Of a stretch of DNA of 64,000 nucleotides, positions 18,175 to 30,424 are shown in pieces (position 1 is the first letter of the stretch; each line of letters begins with the position of its first letter). The translations under genes and the position numbers were made by a program. Source of the DNA: Diplolepis rosae. Its lineage: Eukaryota > Arthropoda > Insecta > Hymenoptera > Diplolepididae. The notes under the pieces were generated by a model. That model ran no database searches and was not told the origin of the DNA. It saw nothing but the letters and a program-made list of their open reading frames with translations. The stretch covers positions 1,364,001-1,428,000 of the forward strand of contig JAPYXD010000555.1 in NCBI GenBank assembly GCA_030998225.1, read 5' to 3'.

Positions 18175-18891
18175 TAGGGTGGCCCTTATTTTGGCGATGT
18201 TGGAATTTTTTCGTTCTCATCCCCTAAAAACAATCATGTGATAAAAAAAAATGTTTGGGCAAAATTTGAAGTCAATTGAATATCATTATTCCGTGCCATG
18301 AAGCGGTTCAAATTTCAAATGCAAATTACATGTATTTTTTCGTGCATTTAATATTAACTTTTATAACTTCTATGCAACTCCGCGGGAAATTCTGAAACTC
18401 GGCAAAGTTTAAGTCCATAAGCATGGATACAACACCTAATTTTTGTAGATTTTTTCCTACTTTTCATCGTGACCTGCAAACTCTTCAAAAAAGCATTTCG
18501 TCCCGTTTCTCCGTTCATCCCCATATAATCTTGAGAATCAGGAAAGAGTATAGCATAATAATCCCTTTCATCAAGAAGAAACTTATTCATCAAGTCCAAA
18601 ACAGTCACTTTTAATTGATAAATACTTATGCAAACCATATATACGGTGATATTAATATAAAAAGTATATATGGTTTGTATGAGCATTTATTAATTAAAAG
18701 TTATAAATGTTAATATTAAATGCACGAAAAAATACATGTAATTTGCATTTGAAATTAGAACCGCTTCATGGCACGGAATAATGATATTCGATTGACTTCA
18801 AATTTTGCCCAAACTTTTTTTTTATCACATGATTGTTTTTAGGGGATGAGAACGAAAAAATTCCAACATCGAGAAAATAAGGGCCACCCTA
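18175..18891. mobile_element. hAT-like foldback element (717 bp, 8-bp TSD GTAGGTAG)
   Basis: GTAGGTAG at 18167-18174 and 18892-18899 flanks the terminal repeats TAGGGTGGCCCTTATTTT / AAAATAAGGGCCACCCTA. An 8-bp TSD with such ends is the hAT signature. The arms run about 190 bp at high identity. An inner inverted repeat surrounds 18646-18662. Between the arms, a 110-codon minus-strand frame (18686-18354) includes FLLDERDYYAILFPDSQDYM and could be a captured gene piece or a transposase relic. No hAT transposase is recognised. Confidence 0.85.
18354..18686 (-). CDS. Unrecognised 110-codon open frame inside the hAT-like element
   Basis: Open from ATG 18686 to a stop at 18354. The first part lies in inverted-repeat sequence and is probably non-coding. 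Residues about 36-85 (DERDYYAILFPDSQDYMGMN and following) have balanced composition unlike random AT-rich translation. I recognise no domain. It may be a captured cellular exon or a non-coding accident. Confidence 0.2.
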   Translation of the reverse strand: MLIQTIYTFYINITVYMVCISIYQLKVTVLDLMNKFLLDERDYYAILFPDSQDYMGMNGETGRNAFLKSLQVTMKSRKKSTKIRCCIHAYGLKLCRVSEFPAELHRSYKS

Positions 18892-19139
18892 GTAGGTAGG
18901 TAGTATTTTATTTTTCGTGAATGAGATAGATTTGTTTGTCCTACCATTGCATACTTTTTCTACTCGTAACCATCAAGGAATGGTAGAAGCAGTTCTGTGA
19001 GTAGAAAAAGTAGGTGATTATCAGACATTATTATATAATCAAATATATATTAATATCATACATTTAGAAATGTATGTTAATAGAATATATTTAATTAACG
19101 TTTAATGGTACACTCTCTCTATGTATGAAAAGGGATTAG

Positions 19140-19260
19140 ATTTGTGTGAAAAATGACATACTCATTTTTAACTTTACACGTTTAATGAGCATCTGAATCT
19201 GAGTAAAAGGGTTTTTTCAATTCTGCCAGTCGGTCTGTCTGTCTTCGTCGTCGATTATTA
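19140..19260 (-). repeat. Dispersed repeat family A, diverged copy
   Basis: GTGTGAAAAATGACATACTC ... TTTACACGTTTAATGAGCA ... GAGTAAAAGGGTTTTTTC ... GGTCTGTCTGTCTTCG is the reverse complement of the 3' half of family A. The following bases (about 19340-19480) loosely resemble the tandem unit that sits beside family A at 42905-43540. Confidence 0.5.
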
Positions 19261-21503
19261 TTGTTGTTTGAAATTGGAATGCACTTTTGCTATCGATTTC
19301 AATTAAACTAATAGATATGGAAAGAAGGTAATATAAAAAAAGTGATCTTCTCAAGAAAGATTTACAAGTTTTTATTCTTAACATTTTTTTGAAGACATAT
19401 ATTTTTTGTCAAACTATAAAATGTATAATAGAAAAATGTTCTAAATGGAATTCAACAAATTTATAATGTTATAAAATTAATATGGAAAAAATTAGTTGCT
19501 GAAATTTTCTTTGACTGACAACGATTTTTGGATAGAGCTAAATTTTTAAAACTTTTCATTGGAGTTTTTATTAATTTCGTCTACTTTGCAGTAAAAAGTT
19601 CGAAAATAGTTGTCAACATTTTCTCTGACTGCAAACAATTTGACTGTTATCAAACATTTTGACAAATATTTCCGAACTTTCTACAAAAATGTACTCGAGA
19701 TTAATGAAAACTTCAAAGTAAAGTTTTAAAACTTTTTCCTTGTCCAAAAGTGGATGACACACGGAGAAGATTTGTTCAGTAACTGTTACAATAAAGTTTT
19801 GTAAAAGTCGAACATAGAGACGTTTCGGTAAATTTAAACATTATTTTAGAATAGAATTTAAATTATTGTGGTAATTAGTAAGCAATTTGTAATAAATACA
19901 AAAAAAATGAATAAAATTTCTCATCGGCGTTGTAATGTTTAGAAAAAGATATTGATTAAATGTTTTTTTGTTTGAGAGAAGCATTACTTCCTTTTTGAGA
20001 ACTTTTATAGTGATGGATAATAGAGAGTACTCTCCGTTCAGTAACGATTACAATTCCAAATTGTAATGGTACTCTTTTAAAGAATATGTTAACTAATGTG
20101 CATGGTATAACATACAATATTGAATGACTCATACTATTTATTGTTAAAGAAGAAATTTTATTGATTGAAATTGGATGTGGAATTGGTGCGAAATACGCAC
20201 AGTCAGCCACATCACGAGACCAGTATAGTTATCCAGTACTCGTAGCGCATTGATCTCGCTCTCGGCAGAATAAATAAACGTCATAACTCACGTTCAACAA
20301 CCGCGAGCGGTTCGATTCGCAATTGGAATCGGTCCAATGGCAAGCTATTATACATTCGAGGTTGGTGATGGTGCGTACTTTGAATATCACTCCCTGAACA
20401 GTCAAAAGCAGAACGATGCGTTGCGTTACACATTTTTTCAATTTATTTGCCAGATACTATTTCCTTACATTACCTTTGCATAATCTAATTTCACATAAGA
20501 AGAGGGAGGCGGGTAAGCTGTACGTCTCTTCTCTCCCTTTACAATGAAATACCTAAGTGGATTAGTGTAACCCGATAATACAAGATCGTGTTTTATCGAG
20601 TTAAAGAATATACCTTTATTTTCAGCAACCCTCCACGTGTTCTTGCCCGAATTGCGTTTACAACTTTTGTCCTAATCCCCATTCCTTTCTCCGTTCTGGT
20701 CCACTCAATTTATTAAATTTCCCTTACATTTCTCTCAGCACCCTCAATTCCTTCGTGTTTCCTCACTCGACGTGAGTGAACCGGGAGCCGAGTAAATTAC
20801 AGCAACGTGATTATGCCGAGTTAAGTCAACGTGGTTAGCAAGAAAATCTTTCTACCGTTTCCACTTCACTTTTGGCCATTCGTATTAAACCAGCCCTACT
20901 GTTTTTCCACATCCCTAAGCTTTTACACCTGATTTACACACGTGACAAATTTCCTCTTCTCACACTTGACTCGCGTTCCTCGAATTAAAGTATCGCAGGG
21001 CAATAACTTATTAAATATATAAATATTTAAGCAAGTGATAGATACACTGAAAAAAATAGTTGTTTCAGCCCATGACTTTGACTTGTGAGATATGCCATTG
21101 TTAATAAATATAGGTGTCATGCATCACCGAGAAATAAAGATGTACATGGACGTACAAATGTGTTAACGAAAATTATATAACTAAATGCAGAGCGATACAT
21201 TTCCAAGGGAAATTGAAACTGAATGAATCGCAGTTGAACTCGCTTCTGCTCAACTGGATAGATAAACAGTAAAGGTCTCATCGATTAACCTTTTTCAGCG
21301 ATTTATCTCTCCAACCGTAGTTCCAAATGTATATTTGCTCTCGAATCAGGCCGCACCATAGGTGGACCTATGATTAATGCTTCCTAGCAGTCACAATCAT
21401 TCCGCGAGCGAGGATTAATTTCGACTCTAATGCGTTTCTCTAGTATTTGGATTTTCAAAAACCTTATTTTATTATTTATTACCAACAATTAAGCTGAATT
21501 TAA
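19261..21503. other. Intergenic, no gene recognised
   Basis: A moderately GC-richer patch at 20210-20440 holds GGTTCGATTCGC (like a tRNA B box) but no matching A box or cloverleaf. 20500-20960 is ordinary unique sequence with no supported exon. Confidence 0.45.
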
Positions 21504-21869
21504 TTAAGGCCATGAATCAATTGGACCATGTGACTACATTATACATTTATTTGTTCATTTAAGATAACTTTTTTAATTTACAAAGTATCTTTTTGAAAAT
21601 TTGTGAAACGTAATAAAAGACAATAAAGCAAGTCTGTTAACTGCTTTTTAGTAAAAATTTTGAAAAAATTCGAAAACTTATCGACAATTACAGTTAACCG
21701 TAAATTTTTTTGCAAAATTTTCACTCAAATGAAGTTGACAGGCGTTTTCTACATTTTTCTGTTGTATTTTCAAAATTTCCAGGAAGGAAATTTTGTAAAA
21801 TAAAAAATTTATCTTACACGAACTTTTACAGGAATTTGGTCACGTGATCTGGTTGATCCATGGCCTTAA
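21504..21869. mobile_element. Short inverted-repeat element, TTAAGGCCATG ends
   Basis: TTAAGGCCATGAATCAATTG at the left and CTGGTTGATCCATGGCCTTAA at the right are inverted copies, with further similarity inside (ACCATGTGAC / GTCACGTGAT). The element is about 366 bp and non-coding. Its ends match those of 30425-30903. TTAA may be the target site. Confidence 0.65.
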
Positions 21870-23606
21870 TCATGTGTCACTACTCTTAATTAAAAGTATC
21901 TAAATATTTGTTTTCATTTAAGGCTGAGAAATCTAACTTATAGAGTATTTAAAATTTTTCAAAATAAGTCATTCAAATTCATTCACTTTTCTTTTTATCT
22001 GAAAGTACACATAAGTATTTGATACTTAAATTTACTATGGATTTAGGCAGAAGGAAAATTAACAACTTCAAACCGAGAAATACTGGTTTCTATAAATGTT
22101 TTCATTTTTGCACGTTAATATATGTTAAAAAATGAGTTTTCGATAAGCCTATATGAAAAATAAATAAAAAATACACGTTTTTAAAATCTTTAACTCCATT
22201 CGAAATATTTAATCAATTTTATTTTAACAATGTTATGAAGATGTCTTTCCATGGGAAAAGACTATCAATATTTCACAAAATATATTGAATGAAAGAAATA
22301 TAGTTTCTTCATTAATGTTTTCCGTTGATCATAAAAAAGTGTGGAATTTCTCACAAACTTTATAATTTAAATCAAATTTGAATTTCAAAATTTTCAAATT
22401 TAAAATGTAAATGATCATATACATATTCTACTTGGATTATTTACTTGCGAAAAAATTAGCATTTTTCTTGGTTGCTTGAAAAAAACATTTTTTTCAACAA
22501 AAATATGTCATTTTTTTTTATTACTAATCCAAACATCAGGTAAAAACCGAGTTTGTGGCACAAAAAGTCTTTTGTTTGAAATTTGCTAAAAGGCTTACAT
22601 CTCATCAGGAACAAATCAATAAAGCTCGCAAATTAAAACTTCTCGTCTTCTGATTGCAATCTTGCATTGTAAAGAAAAAAAATAGACATCGAAATGTTTG
22701 AAACCAACTACAACTTCTGAAAAATAATATCTTCGAAAAGATGTTATACTTGAGCTGAAAAAATTCAAAGAGCAAATAAGAAATGAAAATCGATCTATAA
22801 AGAGGAATGAGAGGAAAATAATTCTGCCTTAATGACATATTGAAGTTTCCTGAGACATTTTTTCTACCCCTGAACGTGAGTATATTATATATATATTCGC
22901 ATTCTACACGTGACTGGAGGTACACCGTCCCTAAAAGTCATTTCATCACAAGAAGCATGTTTTCTCATACCCTGCTATTATATAATGCCACCATTTGCAG
23001 TTGAGCCATTCGTCGAAGAAAAAATATTCACACCGTATAGGAAGCATACTGAAAAAGGGTACTTTTTGTTGATAATTCTCCACCTTCAGGTAGTATACGC
23101 CGAAACAGTTCGGGTTCATCTATCCGGATGTCCGTAGGCTAGTTTATTATTCATTGAGGCTGCATCCCCAGCTCGGATAAACGGCACATTGTTTATGCAT
23201 TAGCCAGCCCCCATTTCCCATCTTTCGATTTGCCCATTGAGTCGGCACTACCTTTTATCACATCCTCGACCGCACTTTAATATAACTTCAATTATTCTAA
23301 CATCTACTAAATTCTCCTTTCTTTACCAATTTTTCGGACAAATATTTTAGTTTCTTTTCAAATAAAAAAGTTTGATTGTAAAATTTAGTTGGAAATTTTA
23401 AGCCCCATAAAAATACAATTTCAAAAAAAATAAATAAATTCCATTGATCTCTACTTAACTCAGGCCTCAATCTTTTATTCAAAAACTAACAGAGTTGTAG
23501 TATTCAAAAAACTCAAATAGATAAAATGCATGCAGGAAATGCAGCAAAGGAAAAAGTTTACCCACGAAAGCTGGGCACCTTCTTATTCCATATTTATCTC
23601 AGCGTG
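21870..23606. other. Intergenic, no gene recognised
   Basis: AT-rich. Open frames at 22605-22925 (-) and 22910-23137 (+) have no recognisable family or splice context. Confidence 0.5.
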
Positions 23607-24426
23607 CACGGAAAAAAGCGCAGCTGTGACAAGGAAGTTAATCCTTGTTACAGCTAAACATTTAACTGAAAACGGACAAATATAAGATCTTTGAATCAGC
23701 TAAAGTAAATATCTTTGACCAATTTAACGGTTTCAGCGATATATTATCTGTTCGATCCAGACATTATAGTATAGCTTGAACAGAGATATAAGAAATAACT
23801 GCTACCCGTTAACAAATCTGGCAAAAGTCACATCAAATGACAGTTCAGGTTAATTTAGATTTTTAAACACTTTAAAAGTATTGTACTAAATAATATACGA
23901 TTTCATGTCAACATTCAATCTAATACTGTATTTATCCAACAATAAATTGGAAATAGTTCGTGTAAAAATATATCTTAGTTCAAATAATAATTTGCCTTTT
24001 CACTGATAAACCAGTGAAAAAATATATTTCAATGTTTAATCAGTTAGTTTTCACTGAAGCAATCAGTGGAATTTGACTGATTTACAGTAACCTCTTTTTA
24101 GCTATTTGAATCACTGAAATTTCACTGATAATCAGAAGGTTTTGACTGATTCATATTTAGAGAGTATACTGCAGACGAACAAGTGACTATAATAAGAATT
24201 TGTATTCTCGTTCCATCTGAATATTTCGTTAATTTTAAAGTATAAAAACTATACTCAATTTAGCGAAAAAAGTCATTTTTGTTATTTAGAAATTTCGTGA
24301 CAAATCCGGTTTTAGTCCAACAGTTTATGCTATGTAACTAAAAGTTTCAAATAATCTAGTTATATAGATTCTTTCAGTTCATTAAATTCTTGATTCGCTC
24401 GGTTGCCTAGTCGCATTTTTTCCGTG
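23607..24426. mobile_element. Putative MITE with CACGGAAAAAA ends
   Basis: CACGGAAAAAAGCG at 23607 is inverted at the right end as CGCATTTTTTCCGTG (ending 24426). The terminal repeat is only about 15 bp. The flanks do not show a clean TA, so the limits are tentative. It encloses the CACTGA-rich repeat at 24036-24170. Confidence 0.45.
24036..24170. repeat. TCACTGA-rich repeat, copy 1
   Basis: AATCAGTTAGTTTTCACTGA ... TTTGACTGATTTACAGTAAC ... ATTTAGAGAGTATAC. A nearly identical copy lies in opposite orientation at 44600-44718. TCACTGA/TCAGTGA words are interspersed, so the unit is itself partly palindromic. Confidence 0.7.
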
Positions 24427-25648
24427 TGCAAACATGATGCTCAGGAAGCCGCAACTCAAAAATCTTTTAATTGGAGTTTTATTTAATCTCGTTTCTTTTC
24501 TCTCTAAACATTGACTTTTCAATATAACAAATGAAAAATTCAATTTAATCTGAAAACGACAAGAGGTTGCGAAAATTACCTAGGAATCATTTTTTGCAGA
24601 ATATTTGAGGTAAATAACTTTGATGCCTTGTCTTTTTTTTCTAAAAGCTATTAATGCCGGTCCCCAATATTGTGATGAGAATGTATTCTTCAAAGTAAAA
24701 GTGACTTTGAATAAAATAAATTCGCGTTTATAATATAACACAAAATAACTTTTCGATAAATTTATTTACCTTCATATTCAGTCTGTGAATAAGGAACTGT
24801 AATATTCTATCGCTATAGATTTTATTTAAAAAAAAAAAAAAACGATTATAAGTATTCATTTGTATGCAACGCAAGTCAGAATCCGACGCCCATACAGTGC
24901 GACCTATTAAACGTTTTTCGCCTGCTCGAATGAATTTAAACTTAAAGTGCCCTCGAGCTGTTTTCGATTCCATTTATCAGGCTCTTTTCCTTCTATTTCA
25001 TTTTTTTTTTTTGATTCGTCACTCTCTCTACTTTTTTGAAGTTACAATCTCGTTTGAAGCAATATTGGCAAAACAATAGTGCAGAGCCGTAATTCAGGGG
25101 TGTGTTTTAATCTGAAAGAAGCTCGCTCCGCTGCTGATTGCATTGCATAGTAATCTTAGTTTTTACCGTACCTCGAGATTGGTACGAGGTAATGCACTGC
25201 ACCGTGTAGTGGATATTGGGGTCGTGCCCCTGCTCCCTGCATTATACACACCATCGCGTATAATCTCTGGCACGAGAGGATCCAACCTGAGGAAGCTGAA
25301 AGAAGTTACGAAGCAATATCTTGTTGTACAGTGACATCACATCGATGATAAATCGATCCCATACATATTGTAGACGGTAGATGAATGTGATTAAATAACA
25401 CTGCTGTGCAAAAGTCGCCGGGCACTTGTTTTTAACCATTCACTACATTATTTATACTATACTATTATTATACTACTAAAATTTTGAAAAATTGATTATA
25501 TGAAAAATATTCAAAACATCATTAAGAAATACAATAATAGTATATTTCGTATCCAATACGGAAAGGCGTATTTTAACGCGCGAGCGAGTTGCAACTCGCT
25601 CTTGGGTTAAAATACGTTCAACATGCGATATGAACGATATTTTTTTTT

Positions 25649-25800
25649 CACTGTATACCGAAAGTTAGCCGAGTTGGTATCGTTTTACGTACGGAAAGTT
25701 GATTTTTCGCACACTTAAAATTTTACCACACTAGTGCGAAAAAATCGACTTTTCGCACGCAAAACGATACCGACAGTGCGGCTAACTTTCGGTGTACTGC
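25649..25800. mobile_element. 152-bp hairpin element nested in a Tc1-like element
   Basis: ACCGAAAGTTAGCCGAGTTG and its continuation (TATCGTTTTACG...GATTTTTCGCAC) are inverted as GTGCGAAAAAATCGAC...CGATACCGAC...GGCTAACTTTCGGT. The arms are about 58 bp around a 28-bp loop. Confidence 0.75.
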
Positions 25801-25862
25801 GAAAAAAAAATTATTTTCAAAATGTCTTTCATAAATAATTTGACAAATTTCAAATTTTACAA

Positions 25863-26055
25863 CACGGAGAAAAATGGAGATTAGGAGAATACGAACGATT
25901 ACTGAGAATTAAGAATGATTACTATAAAAGAGAAGAGAGTATTTGACAGCACAAGACTGATTCCCAAACAGTGTAACACTCTCTTCTGTCATCTAATAAT
26001 TTTTCCTATTTTCCAGTAATCACCCATATTTCCCTGATCTCCATTTTTCTCCGTG
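25863..26055. mobile_element. 193-bp MITE with CACGGAGAAAAATGGAGAT ends
   Basis: CACGGAGAAAAATGGAGAT at the left is perfectly inverted as ATCTCCATTTTTCTCCGTG at the right. The inner parts (GATTACTG...AAGAGAGTAT / ACACTCTCTTCTGTCA) are partly inverted. No clear TSD. Confidence 0.7.
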
Positions 26056-26325
26056 AATTTATTCGTTCTGAGCTCGGATTTTGGTTATATTCAAGAAAAA
26101 ATGATTACAATTTACTTGTTACATTGCTGATATTCTACGTTAATCTCATTTTGATATGAGTGAAAAAAGTTAAAAAATATTCATTATTTCAAGAGTTTTC
26201 AAAATTTAAAAAAGCTTTGAATTTTTGCTTTTTTGGCAATATCTTCATTGTTTGGTATTTTATAAATTAGAAGCTTTTATATGAATGCTTAAAAACAAGT
26301 GTCCGGCGACTTTTGCACAACAGTG

Positions 26326-28143
26326 TAAAGTTAGTCTATATATCTAGGTACCTAACAAGCGAGCGATCCTCGACGTATAATTAGCTTCGTAGAATTTAAT
26401 TGAGTCGGGTTTACAATTCGTTGCTGTTATTTTTTCTCAATACGGATACATTATTTCTTCATTCTCGAACGTATACGAATCAAAAATTGGAATTTTTGCA
26501 ATAATTCAAAAACTCGATTATAAAATATTTTATTTTACATCTGTTATATTATAGTAATTTCACGCTACTCTGAATCATTAAATCTCATTCTTTACATAAT
26601 CGTACAGAATTTAGAAGATTATGACATTTGTACCGCGAAATTAGGACGCTTTACAATTAGTGTTATTACAATGAATCTGTTCTATCCAAGTTGATGAGGC
26701 ACGATGATCACGAATGAAGGCGTAAAAGAGGGTGAGAATATAATGCGTGCGCATTCTACTGGTATAATTATATATGTAGTCTGCTCTGAATTTGTCATCA
26801 CCTATTCATCATACGTCTACTCGTTCGAGCCACAGGCATTCCCTAACGACTTCATATTGTCCTCTGATACAGAGTCTTTGAGAAATTGCACCGAATAAGA
26901 AAATTATTTTCTCGTATTACTAAAATATATTATATATTATTATTTTCTTCTGATTTATTACCGTATTCAAACATCAATTATTCAACACTAATATATCTGC
27001 AGTGTATCCTAAATAATGTGAAAATCCAGAACGTTGACTTGCTTTCAGAAAAGTGCTATTAAGATCAACAGAAATTTAATTATGCATGTAATTGATAAGC
27101 ACTCTTATCCCAAATATACTAAAATTGTTTTTACTGACTTTACTTTGAGATTGCCGATATACAGTGGATAAGGCAATTTTCATTAGAGTTCCCAGTAGCA
27201 CGTTATGTCGTTCACTTGTCCTTTTTCCAATTATTAGAAATTAACCACTCGATGTCTATTGATCAGAAACTTTTCGTGTATAAGCATGTGAGTTTCGATG
27301 CCCGCCCGATAAATGGAGCGACGTTTAAAATAAATATTTCCTGGATCATAGGTTTAGAAATTTGAACTTTTTAAGCAAAAAAATGTTCATAAAAATTAAC
27401 AATCGTTTCCTCATAAATATTTTTATAAAAATGATGTTCTTACCCAAATTCACTAAAGTTACACAAAAAATCGTCCTCATTCTTTGAAAGATTACTCAAA
27501 GAAACTGTAGAACGAGAAAATTTTAATGACCATGTCCCTATTTGTGGTTATGCCCTAGTTATGCATTAGGTATACACTCTACTTAAATTTCATGCTCTAA
27601 AGCCTTCTCATCCATTTTTTCTGAATAATTTTGCTTTTTTTCCTAAATCTCTTTTGTGTGGAAAACAGTCGGAATCCAAATAGGTTTTGAAATATAATAC
27701 TTTACATACTAATAAGAGATGAATCGGGAGAGTATTAATAGAATTGAAATACCATCTTTAATTTGAAAAAAATGTATATTCGTTGTAAAATTCAAGTAAA
27801 TTAAAATTAGTTTAATTACTGAATGCGTTAATTAAAATTTTAGATATCTAATTTCATCTAGTGAAGTAGGTCAAAAAGTCATTTTTTTGCAAAAAATCTT
27901 TCAATTACCTCATACAATAAGACAGAATTTCTGCTTAAATTAAAAGCGATTTCCTACTCTAGAACGGTAGTATTATTCATGATTTTTTGTAAGAAAGATA
28001 ATGTCTCAATAAATTAATACCCTTTAAAAAGTTTTGATCGTTGTCTACTGTTTGAATTGCGTTCTTAATGTGTTATACTTTCTCAGCATTTCGGACGACT
28101 AGGCCAGTGCGTTTCTCATAATTCATATCTCTTTTACTATCCT
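26326..28143. other. Intergenic, no gene recognised
   Basis: AT-rich unique-looking DNA. The 64-codon frame at 26704-26898 (+) is not supported by any motif or splice site. Confidence 0.5.
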
Positions 28144-28155
28144 GGAATTACTGAT

Positions 28156-28873
28156 TTAAACCTGAACTCGAACTCGCATCACTACGAACCCAGATTCCTC
28201 TCAACGTCCAAACAAAATCACAATTAAAAATTTCAATGATTCGAAAGTAATCGAATTCTCAAAATAACAAAAACACAACCAAATTTGGACCAAAATCACA
28301 AGTAGAAAAAAACTTTGAGAAAACAAACAAAAAAGGAGGAAAGAAAAAAGAGGGCAACCTTCCAAAACCCCTTCCTTCTTTTTCTTTCTTTCGTCCTTTT
28401 TTGTCTCTACTCCCACCACCATTTACATAAATAAAATTTAAAATTTAATAAATAAATTAATAAATAATAAATTTAAAAGGGAGGGATACACAGGGTCTTG
28501 TTGCAGTTTCCTGTTGACGTTCCATGGAGAAGGATCTGCGTCCCCATGGAGGGTGATAGGAGACGAAAAATTTGTTGAAAATTTTCCTTTTTTCTTTTAG
28601 CGTTGCAGCTTTGAAGAGGGTGCTGGAAGAGCACCGAAACGTCGGCGAGTAGTTTAAATTTTATTTATGTAAATAGTGGTGGGAGTAGAGACAAAAAAGG
28701 ACGAAAGAAAGAAAAAGAAGGAAGGGGTTTTGGAAGGTTGCCTTCTTTTTTCATTCCTCCTTTTTTGTTTGTTTTCTCAAAGTTTTTTTCTACTTGTGAT
28801 TTTGGTCCAAATTTGGTTGTGTTTTTGTTATTTTGAGGATTCGATTACTTTCGAATCCTTGAAATTTTTAATT
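28156..28873. mobile_element. 718-bp element with 222-bp inverted arms and 12-bp TSD
   Basis: GGAATTACTGAT lies at 28144-28155 and again at 28874-28885. Inside, arms of identical length, 28221-28442 and 28653-28874, are inverted copies with few differences. The 65 bases 28156-28220 lie outside the left arm. The 210-bp spacer holds a 3'-splice-like tract and a GAAACGTC hairpin (28619-28643). Inverted long terminal repeats, a long TSD and this hairpin fit a relic of a Penelope-like element; no reverse transcriptase is left. The matching small frames on the two arms are only mirror images. Confidence 0.75.
28610..28645 (+). ncRNA. Degenerate hammerhead-like hairpin
   Basis: A perfect 6-bp stem GGTGCT/AGCACC (28619-28624 with 28630-28635) with loop GGAAG is followed by GAAAC and GTC (28636-28643), the same layout as 11927-11958. 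The expected CTGATGA before the stem is replaced by CTTTGAAGA, so catalysis is unlikely. Read as protein in one frame it gives AALKRVLEEHRNVGE then stop, an alternative explanation. Confidence 0.4.
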
Positions 28874-29127
28874 GGAATTACTGATATTGGAACAAAGTTC
28901 AAAGTCGTTCTTTATTTCATAATGATTTTGTGACGAGCTTTGAATGAATACTGCCACCTCTTAAGAGACAGCAGAAAAAGCAGATATCATATTACACCTT
29001 AACGATATTAATTCTAAAGAAAATATATCTTAAAACTTTCCGGACATACTGTATATATATTTTCAGTTTGATACTCTGTATCAGTTACTTCTTTAGCCGA
29101 AATTTTATGTACGATGCAATAGATTTA

Positions 29128-29942
29128 CACTACCGGTCAAAATTTTAAGTTCACCTGTTGTTTAAGCCATTGTCGAAGTGTCTTAATTTTCGATAACAGC
29201 ATGAATTTTAATGAAATTTTTTATCTAATGATCCCAAGTTGAAGGAAAAATATTTATTTTATGAGAATATATTACAATGAATGAATGTTAATAACTATAA
29301 AATAATGAACATTTTTAAAAGTGTTTGATTTCGTTTTAAAGGTAAGTCTTCATAGTAATTTGCTAACTGTTCAAGGTATTTTTAGAACTTTTTCCTGGAT
29401 TTTACCCTGGGGTCAAACATGATATAAAATAGTTGTAAAATGTTAAAAATGTGTAGCTTCTTATAATGATTTTCCACAATTCTATGTATATCATATTTTA
29501 ATAGAATTTTGTAATATTTATAAAAGTGTTGATATTTTGTATTCATTTATATAATGTATAGAGTACAGTCATTATTTGAAATGTTACGACGTTTTTGTAC
29601 CATGTTTGAACCAAGGGTAGAATCTAGGAAAAAATTCTAAGAATATCTTAATTAGTTAGAAAATTAAGATGAAAACTTACCTTTAAAACGAAACCAAAAA
29701 CATTCATAAATATTAATTATTTTTAAAGTTATTAACATTTTCCAAAAAATAAAAATTTGACATTTTTGTAATCTTTTCTTATAAAATTAACATTTTGCCT
29801 TCAACTTGGGACCATCAGATGCCACATTTTATTAACATTCATGCCAATATCGAAAAAAAATGTTTAACTTGTTTTTATTATAATTAAGACACTTCAAGAA
29901 CGGCTTGAACAACAGGTGAACTTAAACTTTTGACCAGTAGTA
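29128..29942. mobile_element. Tc1-like foldback element, copy B (815 bp, TA TSD)
   Basis: TA at 29126-29127 and 29943-29944 flanks CACTACCGGTCAAAATTTTA and the inverted AAACTTTTGACCAGTAGTA. The CTACCGGTCAAAA end is characteristic of Tc1-like transposons. The arms are about 300 bp (GTTCACCTGTTGTT..., GGGGTCAAACATGATATAAA). Copy A of the same family is at 12768-13775. No transposase. Confidence 0.85.
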
Positions 29943-30424
29943 TAGTTCAAATCCATTGTTAACTATTTAACGCTGTGAACCAAAAATTATATAGTCACGA
30001 GATTTCTTCTATTCAGCAAAATTATTTACAAGCCATGGAATGAAGCATTCCTTATGACGTATTCACAGGCTTGTATATATGAATTCTGGTACATGTGAAA
30101 AATATTTTTAAATAAAACATGGAGTATATAAAATTTTAAACATTTTGTCACAAGTCTGTGGACTCATATACAAGTCTATAAAAACAACATAGAGAATTTT
30201 CATGAAAAAAAGGCATCAGAAAGTAAGTCACGTACATCGAAATTTAATAGACAGTATATAAAAACAAAATGGCCCAAGCGAGAGCGTGGTTAAAGGATAG
30301 TGTATGGAAAATTCTACGACTGCGTTTTAAACTTTCATATACTTTTAGGAACGTAGAGCAGCGAGAAAAAACTTGAAAGTAATAGACAGTATATACTGAA
30401 GTAATGCAACTCTGACAAACATTT

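Larger units (their letters stand above)
25399..26325. mobile_element. 927-bp Tc1-like element with nested palindromes
   Basis: The terminal repeats CACTGCTGTGCAAAAGTCGC and GCGACTTTTGCACAACAGTG extend for about 37 bp. They resemble Tc1-like ends, and TA follows the right end. No transposase frame survives. Two smaller inverted-repeat units lie inside, at 25649-25800 and 25863-26055. Confidence 0.75.

Noticed and set aside
19805..19840. GAGACGTTTCGG as a fourth hammerhead (minus strand)
   Set aside because: GAAACGTC is present in reverse complement, but no CTGATGA or stem II lies upstream of it.
20280..20340. tRNA B-box-like GGTTCGATTCGC
   Set aside because: No A box at the right distance and no cloverleaf.
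26704..26898. 64-codon frame on the plus strand
   Set aside because: No motif, donor or acceptor in frame, and codon content is not distinctive.
28201..28933. Matching small proteins on opposite strands (VETKKDERKKKKEG...)
   Set aside because: They are mirror translations of one inverted repeat, not two genes.
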